Source of the DNA: Scleromitrula shiraiana
Lineage: Eukaryota; Ascomycota; Leotiomycetes; Helotiales; Sclerotiniaceae
Direction: 5' to 3'
DNA: 64,000 nucleotides
Assembly (NCBI GenBank): GCA_028455995.1
Contig: JABELC010000005.1
Coordinates: 1,922,001-1,986,000, forward strand
Below the pieces are notes generated by a model. The model saw only the letters and a program-made list of their open reading frames with translations. It made no database searches and was not told the DNA's origin. This document shows, piece by piece, positions 24,714 through 36,411 of the stretch. The position numbers were made by a program, and so were the translations under genes. The number at the start of each line of letters is the position of its first letter. Positions within the stretch are counted from its first letter, which is position 1.

Positions 24714-25680
24714 TCATGCATTTTCTACGTCTCGTAAACCCCTCTTTGATCTCATTGATCGCTGTGCAAGCTCATCCAGGCCACGATATCAAGACTGAAG
24801 TGGCTGAGCTTGAAAAGGCTCATGGGCACAACAAAAGAGACATAAGTCATTGTTATGATATTCTTAAGGCTCGGGGAATTCATCAGCAAACCACCAATAG
24901 AAGATCCGAGATTCTCAGGAATGAAAGAGAGAGGCGTGGTCTCCCAACCGGTATATCCCTACCAACATCAACGCGACATTCGGAAGAGGTCTTCAAAAAA
25001 CGGGTCATGAAGGCGCGGTTCAATTTACTACGTTCTATCTAGGTCATTGTCAGGGAAGAACTAACCATAACCACGTTGCCACTCACATTAACGGAACGTA
25101 TGTCACCCTCCCCTTCCATCTATCCATGTCATTATCCGCACTAATTCACTTCATCCCCCTACAGAGTCTTTCCCAACTCCACATTTCTCGGCACAACCGT
25201 CTCGCACATCGGACAGATCTTGTTCGACCAAAGCCTCTCCACAAACCTCGAGAGAAATCCTCCCTACAAATCTAACACCGCCCCCGTAACCACAAACGCA
25301 CAAGATGGCCTCTTCCTCCAAGAAGCCGCTCTTGGTGATCCCGTAGTTGAATACTCACTACTGGGAAGTTCCCTTGCCGACGGTATCTTTGCCTGGATCG
25401 CATTTGGCATCAACTCCGCGCATAGTGGCACTATCCAAGCGGCAGCTACATTGACCGAGAACGGGGGAGTCCCAAATCCTAACGGGTGAATTTACTTCTC
25501 TTCCCTTCTATCTTTCCTTTTTCTCCCCTCCTTATTTCCGAATCAAAGCACATACATGAGAATCTAAGATACTAATACGTCGATACAATAGTGGCGGCGG
25601 CCCAAGTGGCCCTCCTCCAAATGGCACATTTACAGGAACTCGACCACCCAGACCAACAACCACCACTACCGTCCTCTAGA
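24714..25680 (+). pseudogene. Intradiol-dioxygenase-like secreted protein, internally deleted
   Basis: The N-terminus is intact: signal peptide (MHFLRLVNPSLISLIAVQAHPG), then KRDISHCYDILKARGI and a basic helix to about 24950. The reading then jumps frame directly to TNINATFGRGLQKTGHEGA, GRTNHNHVATHING and, across an intron (about 25099-25165), VFPNSTFLGTTVSHIGQILF, ending after a second intron in a Gly/Pro/Thr-rich tail at 25680. This order matches extracellular fungal intradiol ring-cleavage dioxygenases, but roughly 130-140 central residues that contain one Tyr iron ligand are missing. The other Tyr in the GHY motif is Cys here (GHC). The HxH pair remains. The deletion also shifts the frame. 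Not functional as an aromatic dioxygenase. Confidence 0.8.
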
Positions 25681-26505
25681 GGACAAGTAGCGATACGACT
25701 GCTACTGTGACATCTCTGAGGGGACTTGCATGCGGTGCAACCGTTAGGATGGGATAACACATTCGTTTTCTCCTTGTGGAGTTTCAACTATTCTCATTCG
25801 ATTCGATTAGGATTTTATTCTTTCAAAGGTTACTCTTTCTATCAAGGAATGAGGGATTGTATATTGTACGTTTACGTATGTACATGTACACTTTCTCAAA
25901 AGACAAATTTGATGGGAAGAGATTATTTGATATGATTTGCACGCGTTTGGTTGGTGTATAGTCGCTCGTTACGTGTATAGTTCGTATATAGTACCTTCAA
26001 TATGACATTCGTTTATTGGTATTATGATTGTTTATGAATGTGGAGCTGAGATGTTTTGATTAACGTTCTGCTTGGATCGTGATGGCTGTTGATTGGGGTA
26101 AGCATAGGCGAGTGAATCAATGGCGTGGTGCAAGTTGGTAGGTAGTAACAATACTAATTTATATATTTGCTGCTATTTGTAATATTCACACTCGCTCTGT
26201 CAATATCAGCTACGAAAGTGGTAGGCAAATTACAATAAACGCAAGTGATTCAATTGAAATTCTGTTTGATTCCCTCAAAATCGTGACTGTAGACCAATGG
26301 CTATTCTAGTACCATAAACTGTATGCTAATGATAATCGTACCATTCCCAAACGCTTTCGAGTCATTCTATACAGATCCCCGTTGTTACTCCATACTATTA
26401 CTCACCGTTTTATCATACACTCAACCCCAATAATATTAATATACAGAGAAGATATGTCCAGAATGGATTGATGCAAACCAAATAGCTGGAATCCAGTAGT
26501 AATGG
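25681..26505. other. Intergenic, no gene seen
   Basis: 3' flank of the dioxygenase relic and 3' flank of the next minus-strand gene. No repeats or RNA genes recognised. Confidence 0.6.
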
Positions 26506-27517
26506 TCAATCCCCGTAACCAAGCAATCTCGCCACTCTCGCTTGTTCTTTCTTTTCATTCTCGTATTTCATTTCTGACACTTTGTCACGAGCAAGTGGAA
26601 TCCACTTGAGCGTGTGCCACGTGCTATGAAGCATCGTCTTGCGGTATTCATGTTTCCAAAACAATTGCGACTTCAACTCCTCTGAGCCATCGCTCCAATC
26701 TTCCATTTTGTAGGCATGAAATATTTCATGCGAAGCCTTGGCTACAATGTACCAATGGGCATCATTTGCCGCCCGGTCTATGACTTCGCCGGTATCATAG
26801 TCCACTTCGGCTTTTGGTACCCGTAGCCCAACTAATCTTGGGGCTTCCTCGTCCCTCCACTCGATGATATCCTCCTTCTCGGGCAGTATAGTGCCAACGT
26901 CCCGCAAGTTTTTTACTTTCAAGTCGTTGGGAAATTCGGACACAAAATATCCTATAATCAGAAATTCTTCTAAGGTACTTGCTTTCGGTGTTCCCTCCTT
27001 CTGCAGCAAGTCTTCAGGGCGGAGTGTTTTCCGTGTTAATTCGGTGAGCTTCGGGCTGGCTTGATCAGGCAATGTTGCTGTAATTACGACGGGTATTTTT
27101 ATGTCTAATCTGTCCTGTATACATTTGCCGCGATAAGTAAAAGCATAATCTTCCAGTTGCGGTGCGAGCTGCGGTGAGAGTTCTCTTTTATACCATTAGC
27201 ATGCGTCATTTTCCCAAAGCTCTGAGGGCGTTGAAAGGTCAGTCTTTTTGACTTACTCGGCTAGTCTTTTCATATCATTTTTGAAATCTTCATGTAGTTT
27301 ATCACAGTGACTTATTTCTGGGTTTTGTATCAGCGGCTGCTTTTGAAGACCTTGCTTTCTACTTACTTTCTGTGCGCTTTTCTACACTTCCTATCGCAGT
27401 CACCGCTGAACTTATTACAGGCTTCGTAAAAACATGTGGTAGAGATGTTTCGGGTTTGGCAAGTTCTTTTTTGGCTTTTTTCTTGAAGCTTGCTCTCACT
27501 CGGTCTTTCAATGGCAT
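26506..27517 (-). CDS. Hypothetical protein with HExxH motif
   Basis: Three exons, 27367..27517, 27257..27317 and 26506..27184, give 296 residues. The introns are 49 and 72 nt, with GTAAGT donors, AG acceptors and a GCTAAT branch point in the second; phases 1 and 2 join cleanly (KRTE-K-ISHC and KRLAE-ELSPQ). The N-terminus is Lys-rich with no signal peptide. An exact HExxH (HEIFH, residues about 223-227) sits in AHWYIVAKASHEIFHAYKME, which is the zinc-metalloprotease signature, but no Met-turn or clear third ligand was identified, so this may be chance. The C-terminus is charged. The family was not recognised. All exons are open and free of the nonsense changes seen in neighbouring relics, so I take it as a real gene. 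Confidence 0.7.
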
Positions 27518-28816
27518 AATGCACAGAGGTAGGTAATACTCTGCGACGTCAGTTGTGAATGGGATCTCGCATGCACGAACTCACATCTGGATTCAAAGTA
27601 CAATGAATGATGTTGACTAAAAGAAAAATACCAATTGCAGGAAGTATTCGGATGATCAGATTCTATTAAAGAATTAATGTAGATAAGATACGAGGATGGT
27701 TGCGATTTGGAAGTTCCGAAAGTTTGTAGGATGGGAACAACATTTTGATCACTCCTTCCATCTTGCAATTAGATATATAGCACTTTCCTGCTTCGAAAGA
27801 AATCAACGATTGAGAATTGAGAGTTCTTATCTAGATCGTGCTAGTTCGATGTTTTAATCGTGCGATGGTATTATATCTCGATTTCATAGTCATGAGTATG
27901 AATAGTGTGTGACAATTAGAAAATAGAAGTCAATTGAAGAAGAATTACTACAAAAGAAACAAGAAAATAATAGGAATAACATAAACACAGCATCCAATCA
28001 TTTGCAAGACCCCAAGTTGAAGTCAGGGAAGCTGCAATATGATAATCTAGGCAGGAACTTTGGAGATGTTTCCATCCCCTGTTCTATAGAAACTATAGAC
28101 ACCACAATGATGGCTCCATTACTTGACGCTTGACGCTTGACACTTGACAAAGTGTTATTAAGATATGTTACTTTGATCTTGTTCCTCCCTCAATTGGTCT
28201 TTCACTACTCAAGTGTATGGCAATTTTGGAAGCAGGGAAAAAAGAAAGCTCCAACAAAGCCATACAAGTACTCATCATAACCTGGAGCTTTTAGTTCCAC
28301 TTACAATAAATATTAACAAGAAGATTGAAATAAAAGGTCAAGAAACTAGTCAAACGAATGAGACGAAAAAGGGATTTATGTATGGAAAAGACTACTACTG
28401 CCTTTCTGACAAAAGAGGAAAATTCCATGCTTGGGGTTTTCTGGCTTCGACTCTTCGACGAAGAGCCTTCATAATATTGGGATCGATTGATACCTTATAA
28501 AGTAAACCCCTGAGTGTTACTAGAAACATACTTGTATCAGAGAGACTTCTACTTCATATGTTTAGATATTGGGGATCTAAGTGTCGTTCCTTATGGAGAA
28601 CCAACGTGGCTTACTCCTCAGTTCAGGAGCAGGTATCTTGAGCGCACGCTTTCAAGGCAAAAATAATGCCATCATAGTCAGAAATGCTGATGGAGCAGAT
28701 CAATTGATCTGTGGTGGATGTGCTTACATAATCATGATTGCCGTTACACACATCATTTTTTGAGCATCTGAATCACCCAATTATCACATATAAACACAAT
28801 ATTAAACGACATAAAT
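27518..28816. other. Intergenic, no supported gene
   Basis: Divergent promoter region between the HExxH gene (minus) and TYW2 (plus). The short open frames inside show no domain or splice support. Confidence 0.55.
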
Positions 28817-30001
28817 ATGAGCACGCCAGAAGAATCTCATTTCAAGAAGACCAAACGTCCTCCCAAACCCAAGGCTCTCAATCCCATTGAATCAGTCCTC
28901 CGGCCGTTTCTTCAGAATCTCCCTTCCAATCTTCTAGATGAAATATCCGCTTCAATCGACTCATTAATATCTACCTCTCCCAAACGATGGGTAATTTACA
29001 CGCCTATGCTTCTCCTCCCATCCGGTTCTTTCTCCTCAACATCCTGGACCCATATTCTGTCACTGATATCTCCCACTCAAAAAGATGAAATATTCGCCCA
29101 AATCCTACAGAGTGTTTCCAAAAAAGAGGGTGGAGGAAAAGTCCTGACTCACCTTGCTATAAATGCGGGGATACCACTCCGTAATTCTTCCGAGGAGACT
29201 GATAAAGAAAATGTATTAAGAAGTCCAAGCGGACTTCTTATGCTATATGGAAATTTTGGACCTGATGTCAGCGGTCGGGAACCAAATGAAAAGGATTTTG
29301 AAGAGGCGTTTTGGGTGAGTACGAAACAGAATGGGATAGAGCAGGTTTGGGCACCGAGGTGGACGATGTTTAGTAGAGGAAATGTGAAGGAGAAAGCTAG
29401 ATTGTTGGGATTTCATGACCGGGTAGGATTAGGGAAGGAAGAGAAGGAAACTTGGACGGCGGTAGATTTGTATGCTGGAATTGGATATTTTGTTTTTAGT
29501 TATGTGGGGATGGGGTGTAGAAGGGTATTAGGGTGGGAGTTGAATGCTTGGAGCGTGGAAGGACTAAGGAGAGGGGCAGTGGCTAACGGATGGGGCGTTA
29601 AGATTGTAAGAAAAGAAGATGTGCTGGAAGAGCTCGGGGATGAGAGGATTGTGGTATTTTTGGAAAGTAATGAGATGGCTGAAGGGAGGTTACAAAGGTT
29701 GAAAACCCCAGTGTTGGTGAAACATGTGAACGGCGGTTTCTTGCCCACTAGTGAGCCAACTTGGAAGACATCTTTAGACGTATTGTCACAGGATGGATGG
29801 TTACATCTACACGAGAACGTGGGGATTGCAGATGTGGAGAGGAGGAAGGCTGGGATTGAAAGAATGTTCCAAGCATGGTTGGAAAGAGGAAACGATGGGA
29901 GGGATGTGAAGATTGAGCATGTCGAATTTGTTAAAACTTTTGCTCCCGATGTTTGGCATTGCGTTTTCGATGTATGTATTCGCACATCTGCCCCTATATG
30001 A
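28817..30001 (+). CDS. TYW2: tRNA wybutosine-synthesizing protein 2 (TYW2/TRM12)
   Basis: Intronless, 394 residues, close to the usual length. TYW2 transfers the 3-amino-3-carboxypropyl group of S-adenosylmethionine to the C7 of the tricyclic base at position 37 of tRNA-Phe, on the way to wybutosine, in the cytosol. Seen here: an N-terminal region ending in LLMLYGNFGPDVSG, the core EQVWAPRWTMFSRGNVKEK (residues about 174-192), the SAM-binding motif VDLYAGIGYFVFSYVG (about 216-231) and the ELNAWSVEGLRRGA motif (about 242-255). The C-terminus (HVEFVKTFAPDVWHCVFDV) is typical for the family. Convergent with the EF-hand gene, with only 105 bp between the stops. The window also holds an intron-containing tRNA-Phe gene, its substrate. 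Confidence 0.92.
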   Translation: MSTPEESHFKKTKRPPKPKALNPIESVLRPFLQNLPSNLLDEISASIDSLISTSPKRWVIYTPMLLLPSGSFSSTSWTHILSLISPTQKDEIFAQILQSVSKKEGGGKVLTHLAINAGIPLRNSSEETDKENVLRSPSGLLMLYGNFGPDVSGREPNEKDFEEAFWVSTKQNGIEQVWAPRWTMFSRGNVKEKARLLGFHDRVGLGKEEKETWTAVDLYAGIGYFVFSYVGMGCRRVLGWELNAWSVEGLRRGAVANGWGVKIVRKEDVLEELGDERIVVFLESNEMAEGRLQRLKTPVLVKHVNGGFLPTSEPTWKTSLDVLSQDGWLHLHENVGIADVERRKAGIERMFQAWLERGNDGRDVKIEHVEFVKTFAPDVWHCVFDVCIRTSAPI

Positions 30002-30106
30002 TACCCACTTGCAGGTCCTATAATTCTATTACTCTATGTATACATGTATTATATCGTATCGTATCGTATCCTATCTTGAGATCATTTCTCTACTCGCATT
30101 AAATCA

Positions 30107-30851
30107 TTACTCGTTCCTTCTAAATTTCTTCGGTATATTTTGGTTCACAATTGGCATTCTATCCAAATTTGCAATATTTTCGGCTTCGTCTTCCAAATCA
30201 TCATGTTGTTTGAAGTGCGCAATATCCTCTGGATGTACAAGGTCCTCCTCCTTCGTATTTTCATCATGGTATCTAATTATTGTTAGGCCCATAGCTCCTG
30301 AGACGACTAGCTCCCTATAGAAAAGACTTACTTCTGCCAATGATGGATTTCGTACTCCATCTCGATATCCCAGTGATGACCAGGTCCTAATCCGAAATCC
30401 GGCAATAGACTCCCAGCCCCAGAATATCTGTCCCATTCTTCCCGCTCCACTATTCCATTCCCGTTTGTATCCATCAATTTTAATACCTCCGTAACGATAT
30501 TATCCTTCTTGTCTTGGGGAACGTCTTTCGCGGTCTGGTCATCCATTCCGTAGAACTTTTGTATCTCGGCTTGATCCCAAAAGCCATTGCCATCGAAGTC
30601 ATGCAGCTGGAAGAACGCTCCAGGGTCAAAATTCCCAATGTTATGTTCCTCTGTTCACAAATAGTCAGTCAATTACTATATGTATTTCGAGGGATCCAAG
30701 AGAATCACCTACCAGCCATGTGTCTTGTACCCCAATCTGCTCCAGGGTCTACTTGAATGGCCAATGGTTTCTGGTGCTCTCCGCCATGTGCAATTGCCAA
30801 TCCCACGCATACCAAAAGCCCGCCAATTCGTATACCATTTAGAGACGGCAT
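30107..30851 (-). CDS. SSP120: Secretory EF-hand protein, SSP120/nucleobindin-like
   Basis: Three exons, 30713..30851, 30332..30650 and 30107..30272, give 207 residues; splice phases 1 and 2 are consistent. Signal peptide at residues 1-22 (MPSLNGIRIGGLLVCVGLAIAH). Two canonical EF-hand loops: DFDGNGFWDQAE (about 66-77) and DTNGNGIVEREE (about 106-117). The stretch HMAEEHNIGNFDPGAFFQLH before the first loop is typical of the fungal Ssp120 / nucleobindin group, calcium-binding proteins of the secretory pathway (Golgi/ER lumen). The C-terminus (PKKFRRNE) is not a classic HDEL retention signal. The region between its stop and the TYW2 stop holds a short GTATC repeat. Confidence 0.88.
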
Positions 30852-31212
30852 ATTTGAGAAAATTATAAAAAATAATTGAGGTCGGATTGAGATGAAAGGT
30901 GGCTTTCGTCACGAAGAGTACAGAGACGATAATCCCTGAGACGCGGCGCGATATAAGCTCAAGGGTACCTTAATTTAGTGTGACAATCGGCTAATTTCAA
31001 TACCCAAGCTCCCGACGGTCACAACAGTCATCAAGCCTAAGGTCAGTCCACAGGTACAGATAGCTACATAGTAGTCAAGGAATCCATTCTTGTTTAGAAT
31101 ATCGAAGACATTCGTTTCAGAACATATATATTTAGTTACGTTGTATACCTAGATATCTATATATTAAACAGCCATTCAAAACCTCAATAGTTATTTCCCA
31201 ATATATCGCTCA
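30852..31212. other. Promoter of the EF-hand gene; no gene
   Basis: 360 bp between the EF-hand start and the 3' end of the NRPS relic. Nothing recognisable. Confidence 0.6.
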
Positions 31213-34200
31213 CTACCAGCAAATACCTGAAGCAATACTATATATAAACCATTTACATTTTGTTTTGCATAGAAGATGCGCCTGCTGTCTCTTCGTAGGA
31301 TTCTCCACAATCACATTAACATCAATTTCAATCCCATGTTCAGATTTCAACGCCGCGGCGATATGAAAAGCTGGCTCTAATTTACCCACAAAATCATAAA
31401 AAGGTGTATCAACATCAGCTTCATCATGATGCAATCCGACGCTGCTCCAGATTTTATTGATAGCCAGAATGTGCTCAGGTGGAACATCTGCATCTGAAAC
31501 TGGTCGTAGCAGCTCCACTTCATAACGGATTGGTAGCGAAGGGAGTTCTTGAAAGTTGGCCGGAGGCTCTAGGAGCTTTTCGTCCACATTTGTAGACATA
31601 TGTTGCATAATTTCACAAAGTCGGTTGAGCAAAATGGACGCCACACGGGGTGGTATGATATCCTACGAGAAGCAGATGTTTACATGGACATTGGTACCAT
31701 CTTCGTACGAGATAACCCATACATCGGTGTAGTCAAAATGTGGACTTATCTTCCCCATTTGGGTATTGCCGGTTGGGGAAGAAGTTGACGGATTGATATC
31801 GTTCATATTTTCCGTTTGCACTATTGAGCTGAAGCGTGTGTTCTTTGGCCAGTCGGTATACTCTGTAATGATCTCAGAAAGCGCTGTGGTTTCAAATGGT
31901 AGCGATATGTGTTGAGAATGCACTTGCTCTAATAGATCACGAACGGTTGGGGTGTTCAACATATATCGACCTGGGATGAAATTCATACAATTCCCGACCA
32001 CTTCTGTGATGTTTGGGAATGGCGAGGAACGACCAGATACAACATGCCCAAAGACAACGTCGGTTGTGTTTGTCCACTGTGAGAGTACTACCGTTGATGG
32101 TGCGCCCTTAAGCTGATCTCGCCAAAACAACTCGCTTGTAGCAGGATCGACACTTTGTAGATAAGATATGAAACGGCTGGATGGTACTCGAGGTATCTGC
32201 CTTTCGGTGTTCTCATATAGATGCGATACTTGACGATTGATTGCCTCAAGACTTACTCCGTCAAACAAAGCATGATGCATCGTTTGAATAAAATATCTTT
32301 GTGGGAACTCCTCATCATCAATGATACTCAAACGGCAAAGAGGGCTACCATGGACCATTTTCATATTTTTATCTCGCTGGGTGTATTGTTCCAAAGATGT
32401 AGCAGTGTTCCAAACATTGCTCTGTTTGTATACGATCTGCAGAAATCCGCACTCTTCCACGAATACTATGCTTGTTCTTAGAACAGGGTTTGCGAGAATA
32501 ACTTTGTCCCAGCATTCACGAAATCATACAGTATCAACGTCCTCTGGGATCTTGAAAATTTGTCGTGCTACATAGGCACCTTTCTGTCTTGCACCCAAGG
32601 CCATGAAACCCTCTTGCAGAGGCGTACATGGATATATATCTTCAACATCGGCTTCCGGCATTGGAAGTTCTGAATTTTGCAGAATGTCACTTACGGACAT
32701 CGGTATTTTCAGAAGAGTAAATGGAGTCGGGTCCGAGAATGACAGATCTGCAATGACATCAGTATCGTCTATGCGAAGCAATTTTGCCATCTGTCCAAGC
32801 ATCGAGTGTTGAAGAATATCTGCAACGCTCAATTTGAACTTGTACTGATTTTGCATTACCATAGAAAGTCGCATTGCGGATATGGAATCCACACCAATCC
32901 GGAAGAAATTTGAGTTGAGACCGATCTTTTCCCTAGATATGTTAAGAATTTCTCCCCAAGCTGATTGGAGATTCAGTTGCGCATTCGTCTTCAAAACTTC
33001 TGCATTTTCTTCGTTATCGATGAGTCTGTATTGAAATAGATCGTCTTCGGAGATATTTTCAAATAATGAGCGTAGTAACTTGCGATCCATCTTCCAGTAA
33101 CAGCAAGGGGCATTATTGTTAGTGGGATGTACATTGATGGGACCATGAATCGCGGTAACACTCTTATTAATTCGGCTTCGATAGAGGCAAGTTGTTTTCG
33201 GGGTGATGAGTCGATAGAAAGACGCTCGCATATAGAAGATTCATTGCCCTCCAAAGTCAAGAATGCAATTGATTTCTGTTGGCTGTTGGAGGATTTTGAA
33301 ACCTCGACAGCAGCACCAGAGACATTTTGCGCGGTAAGTAGTCTTCTTTCGACTTCTGAAAGTTCTACACGCTGACCATAAATCTTTATTTGGGTATCTC
33401 GGCGTCCAACAAAAGTGAGGTTGCCATTATCTTGATGTTTTACTAAATCTCCAGTCTTGTAGAATCTTGCTTCAGGAGTTGCCCATGGTACATTTCTCAC
33501 GAAAACTTCGTCGATTTTAGAAGCATTGTTGAGATATCCGTGGCCAACAGGTGGTCCACTCATCAAAAGTTCTCCGACTGCGCCAATGGGAGCCAGTTTT
33601 CGATGATCTTGGCTATCGACGACCCAGGCATTGCCACTGGGCGCATTACCAATATCGTCACCCGTTGATCCATAAACTGCCGGCTCCGCGATGGTTGCCA
33701 CTATAGAGCATTCGGTAGGGACATGAGTATTGATAAGTTTGAGGTGCTGGGCCCATTTCTCTACATGAGACTCCGTCATTGCCTCTCCTGCAAGAACCAT
33801 GATTTGGAGCGATGGAGCCAATGATGGAGTTGTATCAATTGTATTTGCTCTATACTTGTTTATAGATGCAGCAACATCACTTTTTCGTTCTTCCTCACTA
33901 GGAATACAGACAGTGCCTCCTGCAACAAGAGTGGTAATCATATCCTCTACACACGTATCGAAAGAATACGAGGAGAATTGATATGCGCGAGACTCACGGG
34001 TGCGACAGATTCATGGTGCTCGAGCTATTGCTGATGAAAGAATGTTGGTATGTTCAATGAGAACACCTTTTGGCGTACCGGTACTACCAGATGTAAAAAC
34101 CACATAAGCAAGACCGTGAGGATCTGATTCAGCCCATGGCATGGTATCGTCTATGGCTTCCCATTTGGCAATTTGCGCCGATAGTGGTAGAATGTTTGGC

Positions 34201-35918
34201 ACGAACCTGTGCTATTTGTCCGTTAATCCCGGGGACACAATCATGGTTTTCGCATTGACTTGGGAGATCATATCTTTGATTCTCTCATCAGGATTGGCAG
34301 TATCGAGAAAAGCGCCGCCAGCTCTCAAGATACCAACCATAGCAACAGCGACCCACACGGTTTTTTCAGTAAGGATGGGAACAATTACCTCTGAAGTTTA
34401 CCCAAATTCTATCAAACGGAGTGCCATTCGAGCTGAGTATAGGTCTAGTTCTCTGTATGTAAATGCACCGTCCCATCCACAAACTGCTTCTGCATCAGGA
34501 TAATGATTCATATTTAACCCAATCATGTGGTTTATTGACTCTTGAACTTCAGTATCGTGTTGACCATTCCAGATCTGAAGCTGAGTCAAATCTGCGGGGG
34601 AGATCAGGTTTATATCTCCAATTTGTGTGTCGCGGGACCGTGTCATCAATTCTGATGCCACATGTGAGAATTGTTGAACGAAACGATTAACCTGTCTTTC
34701 AGAAAGTGTTAAAGTATCATATTCGGCAACTATTTCAATACCATTATCAGATACAAAACACTCGAACGTTAGACCATATGTAGCCACGAATTCTGTGGAG
34801 GAAATTGTAGTCCCAAATGTTTTGCTGTAATCTCTTTCTGTTTTCGCTTGTATTACCGATAAAGATCGAAAGTCGCAGGCTTCTGCACAATCAGTGCTGA
34901 ATTGTCTGATTTTCTGCAATCCAATATGAGCATGATCTGATAGCTCGAACGTATCGGCTCTAACTCTAGACATGTATTGCCCAACTGTCTCGGTTTTTTC
35001 AATAACAGATCTAAAAGGTACAGTGTAAAGTGTAGGACCAGCTATTTTCATAACTGATTGCAAGGATGAGTCCCTTCCAAATCCAACCATTCCGAAAACA
35101 ATGTCATCAGAACCAGAGTAGGCTGAGATGAGCAAAGCGTAGGCCGTCTGTGCAAACATTGGAAGTGTAAACTCTTGATTCTGCACAGGAATTGGTGCAT
35201 GGCCCCTCAAAATAGCTGTATGAGGCCGTGACACAAATTTTGGGTTTTCCGGTCAATATGTTGCAGGGCTTTCTCTAAGTTTAGAATCTCAGAACTCAGA
35301 AGAAGTTTCAGTAGGTAGAGACTCGATATGTGAGACATAGTTTTTAAAAGGTTTCAACTCCTCTCCAGGTTTGTCTATGTAAGCACTGGATACTTGCTCG
35401 AATATCATGTCGAGTGTAAAAGCATCGTAAATGGCATGATGACAGGTCAATGCAAAAATCAATCTTGTATTAGAACTTTCTCTGATAATACCGAGCCTGA
35501 TGAGTGGCTGACCATCTTCCATGGCGACTTTTGCATCCCTAGACCAATATTTCTCTAAACTGCTATCGGATCTCCATTCAATGCGTTTATCAACGACAAT
35601 TTGGAGTAGGCCAGATTCTGTATCTGACACTAGTCTTGTCCTTAAGATATCTAATTTAGCAACAACTTCATTCCACGCTGATTGGAATTTGTCAATTGAA
35701 GTCGATAGAGGCAAAGAATAAGATATGCGGGAGAAATGAGACCCTGGTTCTTTTAGTGAGGATGCAAACAGCATTTCTTGCACAGGAGAATAAGGGTAAA
35801 TATCAACAATTTGATTGGACTGTATCCCACAAGTCACTGCACAACTCTCCTTGAGACTCGATAGACTCGCCGATTCGGCCGTAAGTAATGAGAACGAGGG
35901 GCATTCGGATTCTTCCAC
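31213..35918 (-). pseudogene. Nonribosomal peptide synthetase relic (C-A-T-C-T)
   Basis: Minus-strand reading, N to C. A condensation domain (IYPYSPVQEMLF, HHAIYDA in place of HHxxxDG, about 35800-34650). An adenylation domain (FTYRELD; A3 core YVVFTSGSTGTPKG near 34090; a damaged YGPTE reading HVPTE; YKTGDL; GRRDTQIKIYGQRVEL). A thiolation domain with the Ser site intact (GVDSISAM, about 32885). A second condensation domain with intact HHALFDG. A last thiolation-like domain reading FVGKLEPAF, which lacks the Ser. The frame is one continuous reading broken by TGA 35289, TGA 35253, TAA 34398, TAG 34212, TGA 34011, TGA 32524 and TAG 31663, plus a one-base frameshift near 33095 (between VTG and MDRKLL). 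The 5' end is also truncated. The product of the ancestral enzyme is unknown. Confidence 0.9.
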
Positions 35919-36411
35919 TGATGGTAAGCCGTCGACATCACTTTCTTACAATCGATAGGCTAATGCCCCTATTCATTGGCGGCGGCCCGGTCCTAACCCT
36001 ACTCCTTCAGTTGTGTATGACTAGCACTAAAGCTTAGCATCTCGCCAGCGAGCGCTTTAATGAATGAGCGGCAGGCGGACCTTGAATTGAACATAGGATT
36101 TGTGAGATTCTCAAAAATACCTTAGACCTATGAAATCCATGGATGGGTTCACAATAGAACTAGTATAAATACAACCTGGAAACTAAGGTCAACTATATTC
36201 TAATCCCCGGGTCTATCATGGATGGATGTTTCCAGGCCCACGTGTGCCTCCGGTGTCAGGCCAGTACATGGATTAAACTCACCGCCTTGGAACCTGCGAG
36301 GCTGCGGTAATCATCATCCATAGATCTAATGCCAATGTTGATGTTATCTACATTTGTAAAATAGAACTTTCGGCAATTGTGGATATAAACAATTTAATAA
36401 TAATACTCATA
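35919..36411. other. Spacer between NRPS relic and ORC6
   Basis: Divergent intergenic region. The relic frame hits a stop just upstream of 35918, so the missing NRPS modules are not here. It includes a CACGTG palindrome at 36239-36244. Confidence 0.55.

Noticed and set aside
29500..29985. 161-codon minus-strand frame
   Set aside because: Antisense shadow of TYW2; low-complexity Ser/Pro/Leu translation.
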